NCBI GenBank assembly: GCA_021292165.1
Contig: CM037877.1
Span: 308,764,834 to 308,828,833 of the forward strand
DNA length: 64,000 nucleotides
Reading direction: 5' to 3'
From: Shinisaurus crocodilurus
Taxonomy: Eukaryota > Chordata > Lepidosauria > Squamata > Shinisauridae
The first letter of the stretch is position 1. Every line of letters begins with the position of its first letter. Shown piece by piece: positions 18,111-28,399 of this stretch. The translations under genes were made by a program, and so were the position numbers. The notes beneath the pieces were generated by a model. The model ran no database searches and was not told the DNA's origin. It saw only the letters and a list, made by a program, of their open reading frames with translations.

Positions 18111-20340
18111 TCTTGCCAGAGTCTGACCTCATCGCTCACTTGCCTGGATCCAGGATGGCCCCCCCCTCTGGGCAAAATGTGGGTGATGATGACCTCTGCC
18201 AACTTTTGCTGTGCCCCCCAAAGCCCCCCAAAGCCACCTTGTCGTCCCTCCGCTCCAGTTCTGTGAAGCGTCTCCCTCCTTTTCTCTGCAGAAGAGTCTC
18301 TGTCACTGATGCAATACTAGAAATGCAAATTGGGAGCTCTTTAACGATCAGCGCCTGTCTGGCCTGTCCCTTTGAAAGACTCCGAAATCATTGGGCCAAT
18401 ATTCTTCCACAAGGTGTCATTCGTGAGCCCAGAGAACATTGGCAGCAATCCCATAGTTTGCTTTACAGAGGCTGCTTGTGGAAGTTGCAGTGAAGAATCA
18501 AAGGCTTCCCCATCACTCCTGAGTTGTCAGCTACGCAGGCCAAGGCTTTCAAAGCCCTCTGTGACATCATGGCAGGCTGAGCCAATAGCAAGCAGCTAAC
18601 TCGCTCCAAAGAGGGGCACAAGCGCACAGTGACATTGCAGGAGATCTATCAAAGGAATCAAGGGATTTTTCACTTGACAATACAATAATCAAAGACGTTG
18701 AGACAAAGATTTTCAAAAATACTAAAATAACCACAGGGAGGGAGATTTAACTGCTGGTTCCAGATATGCAATTAATACATTCCAGCTCTCAAAACAACTT
18801 GACATATTCCCTCCTTTCTTTCTCTAAATCAGGAATGGGGAATCTCCAGCCAGGTTCCCCAACCAGCTCACGGAGGCTTGGGCTCCCTCCCCAGACTCCT
18901 CCCCCTCTGCTCCTCAAGCCCCACCCCCTGGGGCATGGGCAAGAGGTGAAGAGGGATCCCTGCTGCTATCTCCAAACTGTGATTGGAGATAAAGTAGGGA
19001 TATCCCTGCTTTTCGGTGGGTGAGCGGCACGGAGGGGAAATCCCACGGCATGGAGAGGAAATCCCCACTTTGGACTGGAGATATCAGCAGGGCTTCCCAT
19101 TACTTAGCATGCGGCTCACTCTCCCAAGTGAGAGGGCAAGCAGCATCACACATCAATGCTTCCCCAGCTGAAGGCCCTTGCTGGAGGAGCAGTACTCCCC
19201 CTGGGCCCTGGTGCCTTGGCCGTGGAGGCTTTGGCGCATGTGTGCTTTTCTTAGCAAATGTTACCAGGGTCCCACAACATCTCTTGCACCAAACTTTCAA
19301 CACTCATTTACATTTTTAACCACCCTTTCCCACAAATTATTGACACTAATGATTTGCATGGTACTTTAAAATCTATTTCTTGTTTGTCCTAACTAATACC
19401 TTTGTGAGGTGCACCATTATATTTTTGATTTTCAGACGACGCTGAGTAACCTTCCCAAGGCTGCTGAGTGGCTCATGCTGAGGTAGGATTTGAACCCAGA
19501 GCCCGTCAGCTGGGCATCACTTTTTCTGCTGCAGCATCACATTTCTCTCAAACACCAATGAGTGGGATTTTGGCTGGTCTCTTTTGTTTCTTATGTGGTG
19601 CAGTCCATTGTCTTTTCCTCTGTCCATTCAGCAGTTAGGAAGCCAATTTCGCATAATTAACAATAAATGCTTATAATGGCCTTACGATCTATGCTTGCTT
19701 TAATATCCCAGGTAACTGGAGACTGACTGAATATCTAATGCATTGCTGATTATTATGTGCTGGATTCATTCATTCATTCATTCATTTTTTTAAAAAAAAC
19801 ACCCTCTCCAGTTAGAAAGCAAGGAACACTGTTTAATTTCAGGCCATTATCTCCCTGTAATTGCTGGAAGGATTTCATTTTGTGTGGGAGCATTAGAAGC
19901 CAATCAGGTACCCCTCCTTCCTTCCCTCCCCATATGCAGCAGGGGGAGGAAGGCAAGTCCTTTATTTTTGTGGAAAGGCCTAATTTTCAGGCTGCAGCTT
20001 GGCACGCCAGCAGCCAAAGCGGCTTTATCAAATTCGCATTGCATCGCAAGAGTCGGCATGGCAATATGGAAATAGGTAATGAGAACATGGGAAGGGAATG
20101 CAGAGAGAAAGAGATGGAGAGGGGGAAGAGATGGGGAGAGACGATAATGAAATAAAATGGACTGCCACTTTCCAGAGGAAAACAGAGCAGGGAGCGGCAG
20201 ACAGATGAAGTCGCCGACTGGCTGACGCACAGAGACGCGAAGGCGATGATGATCAAATCAGGCTGGAAACCGGGAGAGCCCTCAGCATATGCAGAATTAG
20301 TCGGCCCCTATGGGGTCAGCATCCCAGCAGTAGTGTAGGG
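18111..20340. other. Mostly single-copy-looking sequence, no gene seen
   Basis: CTATCAAAGGAATCAAGG (18645), AATCAAAGACGTTGAGACAA (18689) and GACAAAGATT are clustered LEF/TCF-like sites. 19600-19760 and 19830-20100 are A/T-rich blocks that look unique. No recognised exons. Confidence 0.3.
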
Positions 20341-20344
20341 CCAT

Positions 20345-21093
20345 ATTTATGATGCATTCCCAAACTCTGAGTGAAGCCATTGTATTGCCAACTTTATTGT
20401 ATGAAGCCATTGTATTACCAACTTTATTGTATGCCTGCGAAACATGGACTATCTATAAACGTCACTTCCACCTCCTTGAAAGGTTTCATCAATGTTGCCT
20501 CCGGAAAATCCTGCAAATTACTTGGGAAGATAGGCGAACAAATGTCAGTGTACTGGAAGAAGCAAAGACTACTAGCGTTGAAAAAATGATCCTTCAACGC
20601 CAACTTCAGTGGGCCGGTCATGTTGTTCGAATGCCTGACTGCCGTCTCCCAAAGCAGTTACTCTACTCCCAACTCAAGGATGGAAAGCGGAATATCGGTG
20701 GTCAATATAAGAGGTTTAAAGATGTTCATAAGGCTAATCTAAAAAAATGCAATATAAACATCGAAAACTGGGAAGCTCTGGCCCATGAACGATCTAAATG
20801 GAGGTTGGCCTTTCACAAAGGTTCCATGGACTTTGAAGAAGCCCGAGTGCAAGGTGAAAGGGAGAAACGTGCTAAGCGAAAAGCACGTCAAATGAATTCT
20901 TTACAGGACCATCTTCTATCTGGTAACCTGTGTCCTCACTGTGGGAAGCTGTGTGGATCTAGAATTGGCCTCCACAGTCACTTACAGACCCATCGCTAGA
21001 GTCTACACAATCTTCTTTAGAATTTCCTCCTTTTATCCCGGAAGACAATCTTACTCGGTCACGAGTGATCGCCTGATGATGATGATGATGATG
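20345..21093 (+). mobile_element. RTE-like non-LTR retrotransposon, 3' part, with (GAT)n tail
   Basis: It encodes the C-terminal part of ORF2 followed by a short 3' UTR (CTTACTCGGTCACGAGTGAT) and a GAT/ATG microsatellite at 21075-21093. By eye it differs from the copy at 30242 at about ten positions over roughly 440 bp, indicating recent activity. Confidence 0.85.
20349..20999 (+). CDS. RTE-like LINE reverse transcriptase C-terminal fragment
   Basis: 216 codons are open to TAG. Conserved blocks are TLLYACETWT, QRQLQWAGHVVRMPD, RLPKQLLYSQL and GGQYKRFKD. A C-terminal C2H2-like finger CPHCGKLCGSRIGLHSHLQT follows. This finger plus the ACETWT block is typical of RTE/RTE-X-type and some Vingi-type LINE proteins; the clade needs a database search. 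The catalytic YxDD is upstream and absent. Residues near the start are duplicated in frame (AIVLPTLLYE/A), from a 30-bp tandem duplication at 20374-20433. It is a 5'-truncated insertion, so not functional alone. Confidence 0.8.
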   Translation: MMHSQTLSEAIVLPTLLYEAIVLPTLLYACETWTIYKRHFHLLERFHQCCLRKILQITWEDRRTNVSVLEEAKTTSVEKMILQRQLQWAGHVVRMPDCRLPKQLLYSQLKDGKRNIGGQYKRFKDVHKANLKKCNINIENWEALAHERSKWRLAFHKGSMDFEEARVQGEREKRAKRKARQMNSLQDHLLSGNLCPHCGKLCGSRIGLHSHLQTHR

Positions 21094-21099
21094 AGAGAA

Positions 21100-21526
21100 G
21101 TTCCAGAAGGAGGAGAGAGGACTACAGACTTAGGCTGCCTTCATTGTACACAAGCCTGGGGTCATCCCAGGAAGCTGAGTGGTGGGAGGTCCAGGACAGA
21201 GAAAAGGAAGTCCTTCTTCACACAGCGCGGAGTTAAACTGTGGAGTTCACTTCCACAAGATATGGTGATGGCCACCAATTTGGACGGCTTTAAAAGGGGA
21301 CTCGACACATTCATGGAGGAGAAGGCTATAAGTGGCTACTAGTCCTGATGGCTGTCTATGCCACCTCCAGTATCAGAGGCAGTATGTTTGTGTACACCAG
21401 TTGCTGGGGAACATGGGTGGGAGGGTGCTGTTGCACCCATGTCCTGCTTGTGGGATCCCGTGGGCAGCTGGTTTGCCACTGTGTGAACTGAATGCTGGAC
21501 TAGATGGACCCTTGGCCTGATCCAGC
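21100..21526 (+). mobile_element. CR1 LINE 3' part (older subfamily), split by a second CR1
   Basis: It encodes FFTQRGVKLWSSLPQDMVMA and EEKAISGY, the CR1 ORF2 C-terminus, then the 3' UTR with GCTGGACTAGATGGACCCTT and GATCCAGCA. The last bases (CAGGGCTCTTATGTTCTTA) resume at 22274, so the element is split by the minus-strand CR1 at 21527-22273. Confidence 0.85.
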
Positions 21527-22273
21527 ATCATAGAATCATAGAATCATAGAAAGTAGAGTTGGAAGGGGCCTACAAGGCCATCGAGTCCAACCCCCTGCTA
21601 AATGCAGGAATCCCTGACAGATTATTGTCCAGTTGCACCTTCAATGCCTCCAGATTGGGAGAGCCCACCACCTCCCTAGGTAGTTGGTTCCATTGTCTTA
21701 TTGCTTTGACAGTCAGGAATTTTTTCATGATGTTTAGGTGGAATCTGGTTTCCTGTAGCTTGAGCCCATTATTCCGTGTCCTGCAAACTGGGATGATCGA
21801 GAAGAGATCCTGGCCCTCCTCTGTGTGACAACCCTTCAGGTACTGGAAGAGTGCGATCATATCTCCCCTCAGTCTCCTCTTCTGAAGGCTAAATATGCCC
21901 AGTGCTTTCAGTCTCTCCTCATAGGGCCTTGTTTCCAGTTCCTTTATCATCCTTGTTGCCCTCCTCTGAACCCTCTCCAGTTTGTCTATGTCCTTCTTAA
22001 AGTGAGGTGCCCAGAACTGGATGCAGGACTCAAGATGAGGCCTAACCAGTGCCGAGTAAAGGGGAATTATCACTTCCCGCGATTTGGAAGCTATACTTCT
22101 ATTAATGCAGCCCAAAATAGCATTTGCCTGCTTTGCAGCCACATCGCATTGCTGGCTCATATTCAGTTTGTGATCTACCACAATTCCAAGATCCTTCTCA
22201 CTTGTAGTATTGTTGAGCCAAGTGTCCCGCATTCTGTAACTCTGCATTTGGTTTCCTCTCCCTAGGTGCACAT
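21527..22273 (-). mobile_element. CR1 LINE 3' part (young subfamily)
   Basis: The tail repeat ATAGAATC sits at the left, followed by the 3' UTR and ORF2 C-terminus in reverse. The right border coincides with the resumption of the older CR1. The coding part is nearly the same as the copy at 41.1 kb. Confidence 0.9.
21570..22271 (-). CDS. CR1 ORF2 reverse transcriptase C-terminal fragment (233 codons)
   Basis: The frame is open from the 5' truncation point to the ORF2 stop. It carries LHLGRGNQMQSYRM, EKDLGIVVDHKLNMSQQCDV, RPHLESCIQFWAPHFKKDID and ALGIFSLQKRRLRGDMIAL, all CR1 thumb/C-terminal blocks. The palm motifs (FADD) are not included. Lack of stops indicates recent insertion, but it is a truncated, non-functional remnant. 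Confidence 0.85.
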   Translation of the reverse strand: MHLGRGNQMQSYRMRDTWLNNTTSEKDLGIVVDHKLNMSQQCDVAAKQANAILGCINRSIASKSREVIIPLYSALVRPHLESCIQFWAPHFKKDIDKLERVQRRATRMIKELETRPYEERLKALGIFSLQKRRLRGDMIALFQYLKGCHTEEGQDLFSIIPVCRTRNNGLKLQETRFHLNIMKKFLTVKAIRQWNQLPREVVGSPNLEALKVQLDNNLSGIPAFSRGLDSMAL

Positions 22274-22275
22274 CA

Positions 22276-22539
22276 GGGCTCTTATGTTCTTAAGCAGAGA
22301 CCAGTGTAAGCAACCAGATCCCCCCAAACAGCCACAAGGTCCCCAGGAAGCAGTGGAGGCCGGTGGTCCAGGCTTTACACCAAACTTTGAAGGAGATATC
22401 CATGGTGCTGAACCATATCCCCTAAAATAGGTTTGGCACCATGGACAGCTCCTTAAAAGTTCCTGGTAAAACCCAGAGTGGATACAGAGCCCTGCTGACA
22501 CTGGAGCCACTGCCCTGCCCTGCCCTGCCCTGCCAGGAA
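22276..22539. other. No gene; small (CCTG)-rich pentamer repeat near 22510
   Basis: CCCTG repeats about four times at 22512-22533. The end of the older CR1 occupies the first bases. Confidence 0.4.
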
Positions 22540-22915
22540 GCAACTTGCTTCTAAGGATAAGTGAGATAAGTTCATTCAGTTCTCACTTTCGAACCAACGT
22601 GCAAACCGAAATTCAGTTATCTTTGAGAATTCACAGTTCTCTGAATTGTTCAATGTTTTTTTCCAATCAAAATGTGCCCAGAAAAATGTGTATATTAGTG
22701 AAAATAACATTCAAAGATGCATTATATTAGGAAAATTGCTTGTAAAAATGTGTATGTTGGGCAAAATTGATGACAAAAATGCAGGCATTAGGGGAGATGC
22801 ACACAAATGCACACAAAATATCATGCAAACTTTTTTTTTTAAAAAAAATCTCAAACTTCAGGGTGAACCAAATTTAGGATTTGAAAAATAAGAAACCAGC
22901 ACGGACAGATCCGTC
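22540..22915. mobile_element. Possible hAT-like element with AATGTG-type internal motif
   Basis: Internal phrases such as AAAAATGTGTATATTAGTG and AAAAATGTGTATGTTGGGC resemble the degenerate repeat inside 43183-43886. The edges are not clear. Confidence 0.35.
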
Positions 22916-23328
22916 CATCTCTACATTGTTTCCAGCTAAAGTGAGCTAGAAGCTCTCACCCGTCAGTCTTATTCAGGGTGGCCAATTCCGCACCACCAAA
23001 GAAGAGGGCAAAAGAGGATGCATAAGGATTGCATCTGCTAGTTTATGGGTGTAGATGCAAATTTAGGAATAATTACTATAATTGAAATAGAAGTACAATC
23101 CATCTCACCGTAGTGGGGCAGGACTGTGACCAGGTGACCCGCGTGCCTGCCTGTTCAGTCCGGTGCCCAGGTGGTGCTGCCTGTGGACTGGCAACTTCAA
23201 GACCCCTCCCTGCTCGCCCTCCTTATGGTCCTTTATCTTTAAAGTAGACCTGGACTGGGCAGCCCTTCAAATAAAGGACCAGTCCTAACCCACATCTGGA
23301 ACCAGCTCTGCATGGTGTTCAAATGGAG

Positions 23329-23464
23329 CAGGGCTCTCCAACCTTGGGTCGCCAGATGTTGCTGGCCTACAGCTCCCAGCATACCCAGCCAGCATGGCTA
23401 ATGGCAAGGGGTTCTGGGAGCTGTAGTCCAGCAACATCTGGCGACCCAAGGTTGGAGAGCCCTG
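23329..23464. mobile_element. Palindromic hAT MITE
   Basis: The arms CAGGGCTCTCCAACCTTGGG ... CCCAAGGTTGGAGAGCCCTG pair along almost the whole 136 bp. The flanks AAATGGAG and GAATAGAG agree at 6 of 8 positions, a decayed TSD. Confidence 0.85.
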
Positions 23465-24283
23465 GAATAGAGGATGGCTTCAGATAGAGAACTGTCCTCT
23501 GTAAAGTAAGACACACGGCCACCCTAGTCTCAATCCCTGTTTTTAAACTGAAACTCCAAACAGCATCACACTCTTTCCCTGCCTGCTTCACCCAGCTTGA
23601 AGAGTGTCACGTCACCTTCTCCAAGCTCTGACTTTGATATCTCATTCCAAATGCTGGAGAGAGAATTGTAAGCTTGAATTTAGGAAGCAGATGTAATGTG
23701 TGAATTAGGCATCTCCTATCGTTAACTCCCACTGATGAAACAACCAACCATCCTGGAATGTTAGCCGCCATCAGCCTAACAAAGGCTAGTCTGTCAACAA
23801 CAGCTGTCCTGTAACACTATGCAGACGTGATCCCAAACATGAGTTACAGCTGGAGCAGTCAGGCCCTGCTTTCCAAATATTTTGGATACGAGTAAGGAGA
23901 CACATTAAGCCTGAAATCCTATACACACTTACCTAGGAGTAAACTCCATTGAACACAGTGGGATTTACGTTCAAGTCAACAAGCATAACATTGCGCTGTA
24001 AAAGAATACCTGGATATGACTTAATACTGATCCCAAAATGATGTTATTAGAACTTATTCATTCAAGAGTAGTAAAACCACATTGCTCAATGGTTTCAGCT
24101 TTATTAATAGCTGCAGAGTTTGTTACTGCAACAAAAACAACCCTGAAGAAAGTTAAAGACACCGACAACATGCAAAGATTGGATAAGTAAAGGACGGCAC
24201 AGTGCAGCCCTATAATTCAGTTTCATGGGCTGGGGGATTATTGGACATGATGGTAGGCATTGCACTGGCATAGAGGTGGCATG
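23465..24283. other. No gene; one interspersed repeat near 23905-24000
   Basis: AATCCTATACACACTTACCT, AGGAGTAAACTCCATTGAAC and CAGTGGGATTTAC form a copy of a repeat seen again at 24633-24700 (AATCCTATGCACACACTTCC, GTTGAACTCAGTGGGGGTC). This motif is common in squamate genomes; its class is not certain here. Confidence 0.5.
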
Positions 24284-24352
24284 GCCCAGGGTGGCCGGGT
24301 GGCCGGCCAGATGGGCGATTAACAAATGTAATAAAATAAAATAAAAATAAAA
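24284..24352 (+). mobile_element. L2 LINE 3' end fragment
   Basis: AGGGTGGCCGGGTGGCCGGC and CAGATGGGCGATTAACAAAT followed by AATAAA repeats match the 3' end of L2 copies at 37.5 and 37.6 kb. Confidence 0.75.
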
Positions 24353-24357
24353 TGGCA

Positions 24358-24566
24358 GCGTGGGAAGGGGTATATAGCTCAGACAGTGGCAGAGCCCCAG
24401 CTTTGCATGCAGAAGGTCCCAGGTTCAATCCCTGGCCGCATCCCCAGGCAGGGCTATTAAAGACTCCCGCCCAGAACCCTGGAGAGACGCTGCTGCTAGT
24501 CAGTGTTGACAATGCTGGGATAGATGGACCCAGGGGCTGACTCCGTCTAAGGCAGTTTCCTGTGTC
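24358..24566 (+). mobile_element. tRNA-derived SINE (AGCTCAGTGG-type), full length
   Basis: TATAGCTCAGACAGTGGCAG (A box), GCATGCAGAAGGTCCC, B box GGTTCAATCCC, GCTAGTCAGTGTTGACAATG, and 3' end TAAGGCAGTTTCCTGTGTCC. Both Pol III boxes look intact. Confidence 0.85.
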
Positions 24567-25008
24567 CTCCCCCCCTCCCCCGCGCCCCGTCTCTCTGAAG
24601 TATTGGAGTATAGGATTGCTCTTCCTGGCTGCAATCCTATGCACACACTTCCCTGAGAGTAAGCCCCGTTGAACTCAGTGGGGGTCACACTGTAAAAGAC
24701 AGAAGACAACAGGATCCTAAATTTGTGACAGAAAGGCATCCAGCCAGCTATCGATGATCTGAAAGCACAAACGATGCAGTTGAAATTAATATTCATACCT
24801 GGTTTTATTAATGTTGCAAACAAATAGATTCCCTCCCCACCTGATTCTCTTCTTGTTTGCTTGCACTGTTATATAATTATTTGAATAACTTTTAAAAGCT
24901 AAATCATTAACTGCATAACTTAAAAACAAAACAAAAACCCCACCATCCATCCTGGACTACTAGCCAACCAACAGGAGGAGGCCTGCCAAAGCTGTTACCA
25001 GCACAGTG

Positions 25009-25921
25009 CAGGGATGTTGAAGAGTCCTTGGTCTCGAGTCACGAGTCGAGTCACGAGTCTTTGGACCCGAGTCTCGAGTCCGAGTCCGAGTCCTTGGTCC
25101 AAAATGGTGACTCACGAGTTACGAGTCACGAGTCATTCCCAAAGCTGACTCCACGAGTCCCTATTAAAATCAATGGGGGGTTTTCCCAACAAAATAAGGC
25201 TACTTCAGATGTGTGGTTTAAATAAATTCTAGGCACAAGTGTGCCTTTTTATTTCAAAACTCTGCAACTGATTTTGGCAAGAACAGACCAGGCAGAAAAA
25301 CCCAAAATAACCAGGCAGGCAGAGGAGGCTGGGAACCCCAGACAGGCAGGCAGAGGCAGCCAAACCCAAAATGTCTGAAAGGTTGCATTTTAGAAAAAAT
25401 GAGTTTAAAAAATAAACTTGCTGTACTTCCTAAAACTTATCCATGTTGCATTTGAGGAACATGATTTTTTCTAAATGTTTGGCCCCCATTCTGGAACGGT
25501 GAGGTCTCATCACAATTCCACCCTCACTGAACACCCGCTCCACTGTTGATGAACTTGCTGGAACCAGAAACACGCTCAGAGCAGCCACACAGAGTAATCT
25601 CAGGTCCTTCTTCTGCCTCTCCCAAGTACGCAACACATCAATCAAAATAAATCTTGACACACTGTTGGGGCTGCACTCCTGGTAGCCGTCCATAGAGGCT
25701 GAGCAGCGGCACACCTCACTTCCATGCGCTCTTCGCTGGCAATCACGCTCCTCTCCACTCCTTCTGGCACAGCCCAGGGATGTTGAAGAGTCCTTGGTCT
25801 CGAGTCCCGAGTCGAGTCTCGAGTCCCATTAAAAATATTGGGACTCGAGTCCAAGTCGAGTCAGAGGGGGGACTCAGTCCGACTCACGAGTCGAGTCCTC
25901 GAGTCCGAGTCCCCATCCCTA
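25009..25921 (-). mobile_element. hAT transposon, GAGTC-rich family (copy 2, longest)
   Basis: The left end is CAGGGATGTTGAAGAGTCC, the right end CCCCATCCCTA. A perfect TSD GCACAGTG flanks it (25001-25008 and 25922-25929). The 913-bp element holds both GAGTC-rich arms plus the 3' end of the transposase gene on the minus strand. An internal CAGGGATG occurs near 25776. The target site lies in the terminal repeat of the palindromic MITE at 25925. Confidence 0.9.
25430..25714 (-). pseudogene. hAT transposase C-terminal dimerisation domain remnant
   Basis: The minus-strand frame (about 94 codons) carries LRLLCVAALSVFLVPASSST and VERVFSEGGIVMRPHRSRM, then FLKCNMDKF at the stop. This is the hAT C-terminal dimerisation (hATC) signature, like ZBED-type hAT transposases. 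The BED finger and catalytic D/D/E parts are missing. It identifies the GAGTC family as hAT and shows the copy is non-autonomous. Confidence 0.85.
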
Positions 25922-25924
25922 GCA

Positions 25925-26059
25925 CAGTGTTCTCCAAGCTTGGGTCCCCAGATGTTTTTGGCCTACAACTCCCAGCATGCCCCAGCCAGCTACGCTGGCT
26001 GGGGCATGCTGGGAGTTGTAGGCCAAAAACATCTGGGGACCCAAGCTTGGAGAACACTG
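25925..26059. mobile_element. Palindromic hAT MITE, near-perfect hairpin
   Basis: CAGTGTTCTCCAAGCTTGGG ... CCCAAGCTTGGAGAACACTG, with matching inner arms through CTACAACTCCCAGCATGCCC and a short CCAGCTACGCTGG centre. The original left flank TACCAGCA (24996-25003, before the GAGTC hAT inserted) matches the right flank TGCTAGCA at 6 of 8. Confidence 0.9.
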
Positions 26060-26329
26060 TGCTAGCACCATGCAGCAGCGATCCCAAATGTGGCTTAGAA
26101 CTGATCCAAGCTGGTGGTGCCAACTCTGGCTTAAGCAGCGGCTTCTGTAGGGTGTCATGAATATGCCGAGGACTCATCTCTACTTCTCTTTTTCTCCTGG
26201 CTCAAGAGTGGCCCTCGAAGTGCTGAAGAGGTGTCTGGAGTCAGTAACATGCTGGATGAGGACCGATAAAGTGTAGCTAAATCCAGACAAGATGGGGGGT
26301 GCTGTTGATGTGTGATTTAGGGAAGAGAG

Positions 26330-27104
26330 GTTTAGCCTGTTCTAGATGGGGTTGCATTCCCCCCTTTAGGATCCTTGGCTTCTTGGAATTACGCCTAGGT
26401 CCAGCTTTGACCATGGATGCTCAAGGGGCATCTGTGGCATGGATTATCCTTCCTCAGCTTTGGCTGGTGTGTCAGTGATGCCCTTTCCTGGAAAAGTATG
26501 GCCTGGCCACAGTAATTCATGCTCTTGGAATGGTGGGGTTGGATTACTGTAACACAAAGTATGTGGGGCTGCCTTTGAAAGGTATTTGAGCGGACTCCTG
26601 TTGGTCCAGAATATAGCAGCAAAGTTATTAACAGGGACCTCCAGCAATGATCATGCTATACCTAAAGGACCCACCCACGCTAGCAACTGTTATGTTTTTG
26701 GGCACAATACCAAGTGCTGGTCTTACCCGACAGAGTCCTAAGTGGCTTTGGACCAGGGTACCGAAGGACTGCCTTTCCCCAAATGAACCTGCCCACTTGG
26801 TTTGTCTTCTGAGACTCTGCTGCAGCTGCTTTCTCCTCCTGAGGTGAGGAGGGTGATAACAGAAGCCAGGGCCTTCTCAGTTGTGGTCCCCTGATGTTAT
26901 GGGGAGGCGCATTGCTTGGGGAGGCTCATTTTGCACCCTTGCTCATGTCCTTTAGGCATCAGGTTTAAACTACCTTATTTTACCTGGACTTTTCCTGAAT
27001 GTCGTTTGTTCAGTCTTGTTGCTGTTACTGATTTCATTCTGATCATGACTGCAGGGGAGACGGGGGCATGTTGGTCTGAAAGGGGCTGTTTTAATGTTTC
27101 ATAG
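26330..27104 (+). mobile_element. L2 LINE fragment, decayed
   Basis: With frame changes it reads GLDYCNTKYVGLPLKG, LLVQNIAAKLLTGTSSNDHA, ITEARAFSVVVP and a C-terminal FKLPYFTWTF, all L2 ORF2 C-terminal landmarks. Stops and indels make it a pseudogene. The 3' end is cut by the hAT fragment at 27105. Confidence 0.7.
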
Positions 27105-27225
27105 CAGGTCTGTGGAACCTTTTTCAGCCCAAGGGCCAAATTCCAATCTGAGAAAGGTCTTGGAGCTGCATCCCATCTGTTGGTGAGGCAAAGTGGGCAT
27201 GGCCCAAGGCAGAGTAGGCAAGGCC
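27105..27225 (+). mobile_element. hAT-type MITE end (CAGGTCTGTGGAACC family)
   Basis: CAGGTCTGTGGAACCTTTTT then CAGCCCAAGGGCCAAATTCC is typical of hAT MITE ends; a relative is at 49544. A possible right end, GGAGGTCCCCAATCCCTG, sits at 27963-27980. If paired, the element would enclose the tandem repeat between. The flanks match only weakly. Confidence 0.6.
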
Positions 27226-27760
27226 AAATGTAATTATTACCAATTTTAAGCCTACTCAGAAGTAAGCAGGATAAGGCTTCTGCATGTCTACTTACCAATA
27301 AGCAGGACTAAATCAGCAGCATTTTCAATTAGCAACCCCAGGACCAAGTCTCTACATGTCTACGCATGAGTAAGCAGTATAAATTTCTGCAGTGTATACT
27401 CATAAGTAAGCAGGGCTGAATCACTCCCGCAGCAATTTCAAATAGCATCTCAGATGCCAAGCTTCTGCCTGTCTAGTTATGAATAAGCAGGACTGAATCA
27501 CTCAGCAGCGCGTTCAGATAATAATACCCCAAGTACCAAGCATCTGCATGTCTATTCAGAAGCAAGCAGGATAAGCCTCTGCATGTCTGCTCACAAGTAG
27601 GTAGGACTGAATACTCAGCAGCACTTTCAAATAACATCCCCTATACCAAGCCTCTGTTTGACTACTGAGCCGCATGCATAAGGAGCATGTCTGTTCACCA
27701 GCAAGCAGGGCAAGCCTCTGCAGAAGAAACCTCAAAACTAAGCAAGACTGAATCACTTGA
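27226..27760. repeat. Degenerate tandem repeat, unit roughly 80-115 bp
   Basis: AAGCAGGACTGAATCACTCAG-like blocks recur near 27298, 27404, 27480, 27594 and 27738, followed by CAGCATTTTCAATTAGCA variants and CATGTCTAC variants. Spacing is irregular. Confidence 0.6.
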
Positions 27761-28003
27761 CGACTTCCTCCCCAGGCCCTGCCCCCACTCCCTCTGCAGG
27801 GCAAAGCTCTTATCTCGGAAGAACAGCTGATTGGAGATAAGAGTGTTTCCCTGGTGAGCAGTGACAAAGGCTCCCTTTCTCCCTGCATAGCAGAGAAAAG
27901 CTCTCATCTCCAGTCCACTGCTCCTCAGAGATAAGAGCTTTCAGCACTTGGGGAAGAAGCTGGAGGTCCCCAATCCCTGTTCTATAACCTTGGTCATGTA
28001 TAT

Positions 28004-28089
28004 GGAAAGGAGGGATTATATTTTCTGTGTTATAATTTGTTTTGAAAAATAAATAAAATATTTAAAAAAAAAAAAAGGAAAGGAGGGAT
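28004..28089 (+). mobile_element. Very short L1-type 3' stub with 13-bp TSD
   Basis: GGAAAGGAGGGAT is present at 28004-28016 and 28077-28089. Between them lie only about 60 bp of AT-rich 3' UTR (GAAAAATAAATAAAATATTT) and a poly(A) tail. It is extreme 5' truncation by target-primed reverse transcription. Confidence 0.85.
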
Positions 28090-28399
28090 ACACATATTTT
28101 CACAAATACATACATTAAGAAAATGTGGCTGAGTTGTGCAGAAGTTGCCCTCATACAAACAGGTGAGTGTGATACATTGCACCTTCTCCTTTCTCCAGTC
28201 TGTCCATCTCTCTGCCGTACCAGCAGCCTTTCCCCTGCTGCAAAGAAGACTGCAGCACTGCCTCCACAGCATCATTTTGAGGCAGACCATACCTCCAAAC
28301 TGGGCCATAACTGGCAGTGCGGGGATCCTGAGCTGGTTATTTCTAGCAAGCAGGTATTGTCGCAAAGATCGACCACCTGCAAGAAAATAAAATAAAAAA

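Noticed and set aside
24358..24566. tRNA gene (A and B boxes present)
   Set aside because: No cloverleaf acceptor pairing or anticodon arm continues after the B box. The sequence extends into a repeated SINE body found at several loci.
25430..25714. Domesticated hAT transposase (ZBED-like) host gene
   Set aside because: Only the dimerisation domain remains, inside a short element with intact ends and TSD, and part of the same fragment is in the copy at 4 kb. It is a deletion derivative, not an exapted gene.
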